Part shown: positions 35,027 through 41,358 of the stretch, piece after piece | Position numbering within the stretch: position 1 is the stretch's first letter | Layout of the letters: each line of letters begins with the position of its first letter | Assembly: GCA_018242045.1 (NCBI GenBank) | Contig: JAFECR010000023.1 | Coordinates: 15,046 to 56,403 of the forward strand | From: Pseudomonadota bacterium | GTDB lineage: Bacteria; Pseudomonadota; Gammaproteobacteria; Berkiellales; Berkiellaceae | Direction: 5' to 3' | Length of the DNA stretch: 41,358 bases | Position numbers and translations under genes: made by a program | The notes under the pieces: generated by a model | The model's input: the letters and a program-made list of their open reading frames with translations, nothing else | What the model was told of the DNA's origin: nothing | The model's database searches: none

Positions 35027-35617
35027 CTAATCCTTAGATAATTCATAAATCAGGTGTGCTTTTACAGTGGGCCATTCAGAGGCAATAATGCTGTAAACAC
35101 AGGTATCTCTTATAGTGTTATTTGGCATAACAATATGATTTCTAAGGACCCCATCCAGTTTGGCTCCCAGGCGCTCAATTCCCTTTCTGCTTTGTTTGTT
35201 GAAGGCATGCGTGCGGAATTCAACCGCAATGCAGTCAAGCGCTTCGAAGGCATGTTTTAGAAGCATTAATTTGCATTCTGTGTTGAGTGCTGTACGTTGT
35301 ACACTCTTGCGATACCATGTTGAGCCTATTTCAACACGCCGATTTTCTGCGTCTAAGTTGAGATAGGTTGTCATGCCTACTGCTTTATTATTACTTGGAT
35401 TAATGACAGCAAAAGGCACCATGCTTCCCGCAGCCTGGAGGTTAAGTCTTCGTTCGATTTCTTCTTTCATTTTGTTAGGTTCTGGAATAAAGGTGAACCA
35501 CAGTCTCCATAGCTCTCCATCTTTTACCGCTTCGATTAAGTCGTCGTGGTGCGTGTATGATAATGGCTGTAGGAGGGCATGTACTCCTCTCAACTCTATT
35601 GGTTCAATCCAAGCCAT
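35027..35617 (-). CDS. RimJ/RimL-type GNAT N-acetyltransferase
   Basis: A 196-residue GNAT. It has a RimJ/RimL-like start (ELRGVHALLQPLSYTHHDDL), a central beta-strand pair (GMTTYLNLDAENRRVEIGSTWY), and a C-terminal EFRTHAFNKQSRKGIERLGAKLDGVLR block that is characteristic of this subfamily. AGGAGG lies 6 bases before the ATG, a strong ribosome site. It is followed after 6 bases by the chimeric gene, so the three minus-strand genes (35617 to 33804) form one operon. The substrate may be a protein N-terminus or a small molecule; it cannot be inferred. Confidence 0.85.
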   Translation of the reverse strand: MAWIEPIELRGVHALLQPLSYTHHDDLIEAVKDGELWRLWFTFIPEPNKMKEEIERRLNLQAAGSMVPFAVINPSNNKAVGMTTYLNLDAENRRVEIGSTWYRKSVQRTALNTECKLMLLKHAFEALDCIAVEFRTHAFNKQSRKGIERLGAKLDGVLRNHIVMPNNTIRDTCVYSIIASEWPTVKAHLIYELSKD

Positions 35618-35726
35618 ATATCCTCCTTAGTAATCCTGACCAAATGCGGAAAATTATCAATTACGTAGACATTGTCTGCGCAAAGTGAGTTGAACCAGCT
35701 TTGCAATACAAGGATGCAAAATGACA

Positions 35727-36887
35727 TTAATTTGGTTCAATGCCATCACTCATAATCTTCAAATATTGACTGTAAACATAGATTTTATTTCGAGAATGTC
35801 CGGTTATTTCTTTTACAATATTCAGTGATAATAAATTCTTTAGTGCTGAATTGACAGTTGGCAGACTTAAATCGCAATTCATCTCAATTTTCTTGCTATC
35901 AGTGATCGGAGCTCTCAATAGATAATGATGCACCGTTAAAGTAGAGGCGGCAGCTCTACCTATACCTTCAATTTTTTTTCTATCTTCGTTTAATAATTTA
36001 AGAATATTTCTTACGGTATCCACTGCTTGATTGGCCGTTTCAATAACACCTTTCAAGAAAAATTGCAGCCATTCTTCCCAATCTCCTGTTTCTCGAACAT
36101 ATTGTAGGTGTTTATAATAATCATTTTTATTCTTCTTGAAATATAAGCTTAAATAGAGCAATGGTTCTTGCAATATTCCTTCGACGCATAAAATAAAGGT
36201 AATAAGCAGTCTTCCTAGTCGACCATTCCCATCTAAAAAAGGATGAATAGTTTCAAATTGAACATGCGCCAATGCTGCTTTAATCAAAGCAGGCACTTTT
36301 CCTCTTTCATCATGCAAAAATTTTTCAAGGTCACCTAATAAATCTAATACATGTTCTTGAGGCGGAGGAACAAAAGCTGCATTTCCAGGCCGAGTGCCAC
36401 CGATCCAATTTTGAGACTTCCTAAATTCAGCTGGTTGTTTCCCTGCTCCTCGACCTTTTTGCAAAAGAATCTCATGCATTTCTTTAATTAATCTCAGTGA
36501 AAGAGGAAAATCTTCCTTGATGCGTCGCTGTCCATACTCCATTGCGGCTACATAATTAGACACTTCGATCACATCATCAATGGGTACGCCTACAGCTTCC
36601 TTATTTTCATACATGAGAAGATCTGACAATGTAGATTGAGTGCCTTCGATTTGTGATGATAGAACAGCTTCCTTTCTTACGTACATGTAAAGAAATAAAG
36701 AGGGATCAGGAACTGTAATACTAATACCATCTAACCGGCCAAGTGCTAAATTCGCTTGGTCTAAGAGGGGGTATATACACTCCATTTCAAGTGGGGGAGT
36801 AGGAGGCAAAGGTGCTGGCAAATAGGCTACTGCCTCACCACTTACCGTGTTTTTGATAAATTTCCAAGAATCAGGTCTATGCGCCAT
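35727..36887 (-). CDS. Fic family protein with N-terminal inhibitory motif
   Basis: A second Fic protein. Counted from the ATG at 36887, HPFLDGNGRLGR is at residues 215-226 and complete. SSQIEGT at about 77-83 is the (S/T)xxxE(G/N) inhibitory motif. GGTRPGNAAFVPPP is the conserved flap-type segment before the core, and the C-terminal about 80 residues form a winged-helix-like region (DCDLSLPTVNSALKNLL). The family start fits MAHRPDSWKF better than the upstream ATG at 36920. GGAG lies 10 bases upstream. It is only distantly related to the Fic at 4833 (different N-terminal domain). The target is unknown. Confidence 0.9.
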   Translation of the reverse strand: MAHRPDSWKFIKNTVSGEAVAYLPAPLPPTPPLEMECIYPLLDQANLALGRLDGISITVPDPSLFLYMYVRKEAVLSSQIEGTQSTLSDLLMYENKEAVGVPIDDVIEVSNYVAAMEYGQRRIKEDFPLSLRLIKEMHEILLQKGRGAGKQPAEFRKSQNWIGGTRPGNAAFVPPPQEHVLDLLGDLEKFLHDERGKVPALIKAALAHVQFETIHPFLDGNGRLGRLLITFILCVEGILQEPLLYLSLYFKKNKNDYYKHLQYVRETGDWEEWLQFFLKGVIETANQAVDTVRNILKLLNEDRKKIEGIGRAAASTLTVHHYLLRAPITDSKKIEMNCDLSLPTVNSALKNLLSLNIVKEITGHSRNKIYVYSQYLKIMSDGIEPN

Positions 36888-37340
36888 ATTTATACAGCTC
36901 CATAATAAAGGATACGGCATTTTCTTTTATTAATAGCCAATATAAATTAAAAACTTTAATTAAACAAGAGCCATAGTAAAAGATAATGCAATTCCCTTTA
37001 TTATGAGGTATCTTTAATAAAAGATAGTTAAGCACAGCCATTCTTATTATTGCTTGCGAGAGAATTAGGGTTACTTTGGTTAGCGTTTAGTAGAATCCGA
37101 TAAATTTAGGGGCAACTTCTGGGGCAACGATGATATCTGCAAGAAAGTTAAATGTAAGGCATTCAAGGCTCTTTTCAGAGGTATGTCTGCCAAGTAAGAG
37201 CCATGCTTGTGCAGGTTTCCAAATGCGATTGATAGCACTGCGGTTGAAAGATATTTTTATCGCTTTGAAATTGAATTGGAAGATTTTCTCAGCGAGCAAG
37301 TTACACGCACTAAAAAGTAAAATTTTACAACTCCGAGGAA
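36888..37340. other. Stretch without a recognised gene
   Basis: AT-rich upstream region of the second fic gene, then a 37087-37357 segment open in two opposite frames (63-75 codons each). Neither matches anything I know. It might be a decayed gene; I cannot choose a strand. Confidence 0.5.
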
Positions 37341-37444
37341 TTCTGACTCATGAATGAAAACCACATATTAGAACTCTGCAAACACTTAAATCTTAGTTTG
37401 CCTACCAATGAAATTAGCTGCGTAACCGGCGACTTATAATATTG
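37341..37444 (+). pseudogene. 5' fragment of an APH-fold kinase gene (inverted copy)
   Basis: The bases GGAATTCTGACTCATGAA and the next about 90 match the upstream end and first codons of the kinase gene at 33769, in opposite orientation. The product would be NENHILELCKHLNLSLPTN... and stops at TAA after VTGDL. The rest of the gene is missing. Similarity fades at about 37444. Confidence 0.8.
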
Positions 37445-37596
37445 CCGATATCCATTTCCTGCCTACGCTTTTTCACTACTAACTCATATCTTAAAGACTA
37501 CCGTCAGTACGGCAAGGAATTACAAACCGCCTACAATTAACTATGAGGATAACTTTATTCAAATTAACAACTAAATGCATATACAGAGATTTGTAA

Positions 37597-37863
37597 GTGG
37601 TTCACACTTTAGATACTTTTTTGAATCCACCCTCTATTGCGGTTATTGTCGCCAGGGAAAAGCTTAACTTGGTTGGAATGAAGATCTTTAAAAATCCCAT
37701 TGACGAAGGATATTCTCACGCTATCTACCCTGTTAACGCTGAGCACAAAACCCTACTAGATAAAACTGCATTTTCTTCTGTTGGAGGCGTGGATATGGGG
37801 TTTTCTATTAAACTCGATATTGATAAGAACTTAATCATTGCTGAGAAAAAAATATATGAATAA
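37597..37863 (+). pseudogene. Remnant of an ADP-forming acyl-CoA synthetase (CoA-binding domain)
   Basis: LDTFLNPPSIAVI and GYSHAIYPVNAEHKTLL match the start of the CoA-binding domain of ADP-forming acetyl-CoA synthetase/PatZ-like proteins, normally 700-900 aa. After about residue 55 the match ends; the last about 25 residues (VDMGFSIKLDIDKNLIIAEK...) are unassigned. The stop overlaps the ATPase ATG at 37856 by 8 bases, as in an operon. This suggests that an internal deletion removed the middle but kept the original 3' end. It is not expected to be functional. Confidence 0.6.
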
Positions 37864-40387
37864 TAGTTTTTCTCATTTAGGTTTAAGCTCAGCAGAAGCC
37901 ATTAAAAGGCTTAAAAAAGATGGGCCAAACACTCTAACTAGCAAAAATAAACGCACCTTGTTTGTCATTGCTGTAGAAACCTTGCGTGAATCCATGTTTC
38001 TTTTATTATTGTTAGCAAGTTTAATTTATTTATTCATTGGTGAATTGCGAGAAGGATTAAGCTTATTTGTTTTTGTAAATCTGATCATCGTTATAAAATT
38101 ATACCAAGAAGGTAAAACTGAACGAGCTTTGGAAGCATTAAGAGATTTAGCAAGTCCCCGAGCGCTTGTGATTCGAGATGGACATTTAATGCATATTAGT
38201 GGCAGTGATGTTGTTCAAGATGATGTTATTCTTCTAAACGAAGGCGATCGCGTCCCTGCAGATGGAAGTCTCATCTCCGCAAATAATTTACAAATTGACG
38301 AATCCCTACTTACAGGCGAATCAGTACCGGTCAATAAAGTTGCCTCAACTGCCACCATGACTACGCTCCCGTCCCCACCAGGAGGGGACAATTTACCTTT
38401 CGTTTACTCTGGAACTCTGGTAGTAGCAGGTCAAGGAATATTTCAGGTAAAAGCAACTGGTGTTAATACTGAAATGGGTCGCATTGGAATTAAATTGCAA
38501 TCTATTGAAACTGAAATATCTCCCTTGCAAAAACAAACAACTTACCTCGTAAAAATATTAGCTGTTATTGGATTATTATTTTGTATTGTGCTTATATTAA
38601 TTGATGGAACAATGCATGGGAATTGGTTGAAATCCACTCTGCTTGGAATTGCCCTTTTGATGTCAATGATACCAGAAGAATTTCCGGTGGTTCTCACTAT
38701 TTTTCCCGCCTTAGGTGCATGGCGATTATCCTCAAAACAAGTTCTGACTCGACGTATATCCGCCATTGAAACATTAGGTTCAACATCTGCTCTATGTGTA
38801 GATAAAACGGGCACAATAACACAAAACAGCATGATGGTTTCAGAGCTATGGGTAGATAATAATCTTTACAATGTTAAATCTTTAGATAATGAATTTTCTG
38901 AATCATGTCGTTTATTAATTGAATACGCAATTTTAGCAAGTCAAGCTCAGCCATTTGACCCAATGGAAAAAGCCTTTCACCAATTAGGAAAGCAGCATTT
39001 AATTGATGCCGAACGCTTGCATACTAGTTGGAAGCTTGTTCATGGATACGCACTTACTCCTGAACTACCTGCTATGTCTCATATCTGGAAAATTGATAAT
39101 GAAGATAATCATATTATAGCTGCAAAAGGATCGCCAGAAGCTATTATGGATCTTTGCCATATGAATACAGAAGCTAAACAACAAATATCATTAGTACTAA
39201 AAAACATGGCAGAGCACGGACTACGCATCCTTGCTGTTGCTAAGGGAATCCATTCTGGATACAATTTTCCGAAAAGTCAGCTTGATCTAACCTTTACATT
39301 TATAGGGTTATTAGGTCTTTCCGATCCACTGCGTGAAGGGATCCCACAAGCCGTAAAAGAATGTCATGAAGCTGGAATACGAGTCATCATGATTACAGGG
39401 GATTACCCCTTAACAGCACAAGCGATTGGAGCGCAAGCCGGACTCTCTTCAAATGAAATTTTAACGGGTGATGAATTAAAGCACTTGAGTGATGACGAAC
39501 TTCAAAGCAGAATTCAATCCACGAATATCTGCGCCCGTATCACGCCGAATCAAAAATATCGCATTGTTAAAGCTTTGAAAGCTAACAACCATATTGTTGC
39601 AATGACAGGAGATGGCGTCAACGATGCCCCTGCTCTCAAATCCGCTCACGTTAGTATTGCCATGGGTAGCCGAGGAACTGATGTGGCACGTGAAGCCTCT
39701 ACATTAGTGTTACTTGATGATAATTTTGCTTCAATTGTAAATGCAATGCGCTCGGGTAGACGCATTTTTGACAATATGCAAAAGTCAATGGCCTTTATCT
39801 TAGCCGTACATGTTCCAATAGCAGGAATTGCGCTTTTTCCTATTCTATTTAGTTTTCCTCCGGTGTTTTACCCTTTGCATATTGCTTTGATTGAGTTAAT
39901 TATTGATCCCACTTGCTCCATTGCATTTGAAAATGAGCCGGCAGAAAAGAATTTAATGAAACGTCCACCTCGAAAGATAAACGATCCCATTCTTAATAAA
40001 AAAACAATTTTTTCAGCTTTACTTCAAGGGTTAGGTGTACTCATTATTACATTCACGATATATGTTTTATCCTTAAAAGTAATGACCGATACACAAGCGC
40101 GGACCTTTACTTTTTCGAGTTTAGTGATATCTAATTTAATGCTTATTTATTCTAATCGTTCACGAACGAAATCAATTTTTAGATTGTTAACAATACCTAA
40201 TAAAATACTCTTTTTGATAATTTTAACAACTTTTATAATTCTGTTGTCGACCATCTATTTACCATTTTTTGCACACATATTTCATTTTTCTCCACTTACT
40301 ATAAATCAACTGCTGTTAAGTTTTAGTGGCGGAATTACATGTGTCTTATGGTTTGAAGTGTTGAAGCTTATTTTTGGTCGAATATGA
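37856..40387 (+). CDS. Cation-transporting P-type ATPase
   Basis: An 843-residue membrane pump. The phosphorylation motif is DKTGTIT (Asp316), TGES is at 153-156, the hinge is MTGDGVNDAPALKSAHV, and a cation N-domain-like start (LGLSSAEAIKRLKKDGPN) is present. The transmembrane segment 4 signature is PEEFP (273-277), not the PEGLP of classical Ca2+ pumps or the CPC of heavy-metal pumps. It therefore belongs to a P2-like subgroup whose ion is not clear from sequence. About eight to ten membrane segments are visible. The start is ATG 37856 rather than the TTG 18 bases upstream. It appears intact between two truncated genes. Confidence 0.9.
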   Translation: MNNSFSHLGLSSAEAIKRLKKDGPNTLTSKNKRTLFVIAVETLRESMFLLLLLASLIYLFIGELREGLSLFVFVNLIIVIKLYQEGKTERALEALRDLASPRALVIRDGHLMHISGSDVVQDDVILLNEGDRVPADGSLISANNLQIDESLLTGESVPVNKVASTATMTTLPSPPGGDNLPFVYSGTLVVAGQGIFQVKATGVNTEMGRIGIKLQSIETEISPLQKQTTYLVKILAVIGLLFCIVLILIDGTMHGNWLKSTLLGIALLMSMIPEEFPVVLTIFPALGAWRLSSKQVLTRRISAIETLGSTSALCVDKTGTITQNSMMVSELWVDNNLYNVKSLDNEFSESCRLLIEYAILASQAQPFDPMEKAFHQLGKQHLIDAERLHTSWKLVHGYALTPELPAMSHIWKIDNEDNHIIAAKGSPEAIMDLCHMNTEAKQQISLVLKNMAEHGLRILAVAKGIHSGYNFPKSQLDLTFTFIGLLGLSDPLREGIPQAVKECHEAGIRVIMITGDYPLTAQAIGAQAGLSSNEILTGDELKHLSDDELQSRIQSTNICARITPNQKYRIVKALKANNHIVAMTGDGVNDAPALKSAHVSIAMGSRGTDVAREASTLVLLDDNFASIVNAMRSGRRIFDNMQKSMAFILAVHVPIAGIALFPILFSFPPVFYPLHIALIELIIDPTCSIAFENEPAEKNLMKRPPRKINDPILNKKTIFSALLQGLGVLIITFTIYVLSLKVMTDTQARTFTFSSLVISNLMLIYSNRSRTKSIFRLLTIPNKILFLIILTTFIILLSTIYLPFFAHIFHFSPLTINQLLLSFSGGITCVLWFEVLKLIFGRI

Positions 40388-40410
40388 ATTTTAGGGATCT
40401 AACCATAAAA

Positions 40411-40575
40411 ATGATGAAAGCAGCTGTATTTATAAAACCAGGAAAAATGGAGCTTCAAGAAAAACCTATTCCAAAGGTAGGTCCTACTGATGCTTTAATT
40501 AAAGTTACCACTACAACCATATGTGGGACAGATATTCATATTCTAAAAGGCTGTAAAGGTTACATAATTCGTTGA
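40411..40575 (+). pseudogene. 5' fragment of a zinc-dependent alcohol dehydrogenase
   Basis: MKAAVFIKPGKMELQEKPIP and ICGTDIHILKG are the standard N-terminus of medium-chain zinc dehydrogenases, with the catalytic Cys and the GTD(I/V)H motif. After HILKG the match breaks into CKGYIIR and a stop. About 300 residues are missing. The start lies about 24 bases after the ATPase stop, suggesting a former operon of acyl-CoA synthetase, ATPase and dehydrogenase. Confidence 0.75.
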
Positions 40576-40607
40576 TAAAATACATTAACGAATATGAGCC
40601 TTTACAA

Positions 40608-40625
40608 CAATGACGGACTTGAAAC
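40608..40625 (+). repeat. Left copy of an 18-base inverted repeat
   Basis: CAATGACGGACTTGAAAC is the exact reverse complement of 41284-41301. The pair encloses the GNAT gene at 40654-41118. Confidence 0.8.
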
Positions 40626-40653
40626 GCTTAGTTTCAAAGTAGAAAGGGTATAT

Positions 40654-41118
40654 ATGAAAAATTACAAAATAGAAATAGCTAATGAAATTTCCAATGATAT
40701 TGAAGAAAAAATGCGAAAGGATCTGGTTGAATATGAAGCCAGTCATGGCATTGATGTCAATTACAAGGCATTTTCACTTGTATTGGAAGATGAAAGGGAT
40801 AATATAGTAGGCGTTTTAAATGCATTTACTGCTTTTGCAGAGATTTACATTGATGATATTTGGGTTGACAAGCATTATCGCGGGAAAGGGTATGGAAGTA
40901 AATTAATTCAAGAACTTGAAAATCGCTTTAAAGGAAAGGGATTTAATAATATTAATCTTTGCACAAGTGCATTTCAAGCACCGGAATTTTATAAAAAATG
41001 TGGTTTTAAAGTTGAATTTGTAAGAGTCAATAAAAAAAATCCCAAATTGACCAAAACATTTTTTGTTAAATATTTTGATGATGAAATTCAAGCCCAAGGG
41101 ACCATATCGAAAAGCTAA
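40654..41118 (+). CDS. GNAT N-acetyltransferase
   Basis: The acetyl-CoA-binding loop is VDKHYRGKGYGSKLIQELE, the R/QxxGxG/A motif with RGKGYG. The C-terminal CTSAFQAPEFYKKCGF completes the GNAT fold. From the ATG at 40654 the protein has 154 residues, a normal length, and AAAGGG lies 5 bases upstream; the frame from 40594 is too long. The central IYIDDIWVDK strand resembles small GNATs of the kind found singly in islands. The substrate is unknown. It is bracketed by 18-base inverted repeats and follows a truncated dehydrogenase, so it may have arrived by insertion. Confidence 0.85.
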   Translation: MKNYKIEIANEISNDIEEKMRKDLVEYEASHGIDVNYKAFSLVLEDERDNIVGVLNAFTAFAEIYIDDIWVDKHYRGKGYGSKLIQELENRFKGKGFNNINLCTSAFQAPEFYKKCGFKVEFVRVNKKNPKLTKTFFVKYFDDEIQAQGTISKS

Positions 41119-41283
41119 ATGATATGTTTGCGGTCAAAGCAGAATATCTTTAAGTAGATTTTGGAAAAATGGGAACAGATTTTACCCTGATCCGCACTCC
41201 AACACAGTCGGAATTCTCTAGCGCTTTTAAAAATACAGCGAAGTTATTGATCAAAGTATACTCGATCCACTTTAAAATTAGGA

Positions 41284-41301
41284 GTTTCAAGTCCGTCATT
41301 G
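41284..41301 (-). repeat. Right copy of the 18-base inverted repeat
   Basis: GTTTCAAGTCCGTCATTG is the reverse complement of 40608-40625. It runs on directly into an interspersed-repeat-like sequence (CGTCATTGCGAGGAG). Confidence 0.8.
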
Positions 41302-41358
41302 CGAGGAGTCTGCGACGAAGCAATCCAGATTACATCTTGATATTTTCTGGATTGCTTC
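41295..41358. repeat. Interspersed palindromic repeat, cut by the window end
   Basis: CGTCATTGCGAGGAG...GCAATCCAG resembles the abundant CATTGCGAG/GAAGCAATCC repeats seen in several intracellular bacteria. GAAGCAATCCAGA (41317-41329) and TCTGGATTGCTTC (41346-41358) form a perfect 13-base stem with a 16-base loop. The element continues beyond the window. Confidence 0.65.

Noticed and set aside
37087..37357. Two opposing open frames of 63-75 codons
   Set aside because: Neither shows a recognisable domain or good ribosome site, and each could be a shadow of the other.

Overview
The window is AT-rich bacterial DNA. Its housekeeping genes (aspC, uvrB, aspS, tRNA-Asn, tRNA-Val) and accessory genes (RhuM, Fic, YhcG-type nuclease, a CX5R-phosphatase effector candidate) suggest a gammaproteobacterium. 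A host-associated member of the Legionellales (Legionella/Coxiella-like) fits best. That placement is inference from gene content and not a database match.

Layout: (1) 1-15922 is an accessory block ending at the 3' end of a tRNA-Asn gene. Seven direct repeats of about 45-70 bp (starting near 292, 1793, 3185, 4593, 8151, 9261 and 10346) all begin with the tRNA-Asn 3'-end sequence and cut the block into short units. Each unit carries one or a few cargo genes: a PAS/HD-GYP protein, a truncated regulator with a truncated fatty acid hydroxylase, an acyltransferase, a Fic/APH/DUF2971 group, and two methyltransferases. A last, larger unit carries a broken kinase, a PdxH-like gene, DUF5681/DUF3987 remnants, RhuM and a serine recombinase with an internal deletion that abuts the tRNA. 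A second recombinase 3' fragment lies directly against the repeat at 8151. I read this as tandem accretion of small, mostly recombinase-less cassettes at one tRNA attachment site. It is the most unusual feature of the window.

(2) 15978-27263 is core-like: aspC and uvrB (divergent), an FAD-oxidase/methyltransferase fusion divergent from a membrane-anchored conserved protein, a 757-aa protein with a CX5R phosphatase motif (possible secreted effector), aspS and tRNA-Val.

(3) 27264-32611 is a second island of about 5.3 kb. It begins at the tRNA-Val 3' end, next to a tyrosine integrase, and ends in a 21-bp duplication of that 3' end. Its cargo is a possible double-glycine-leader peptide with a membrane-protein partner, four antitoxin-like genes without visible toxins, and a YhcG-type nuclease.

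(4) 32617-41358 is a degraded mosaic: an APH-type kinase and an inverted fragment of its copy, a GNAT with an in-frame stop, a PgeF-kinase chimera, a second Fic gene, and a P-type ATPase between remnants of an ADP-forming acyl-CoA synthetase and a zinc alcohol dehydrogenase. The window closes with a GNAT flanked by inverted repeats and the start of an interspersed palindromic element. Many genes here and in region 1 are truncated or carry single stops, so gene gain and decay both look active.
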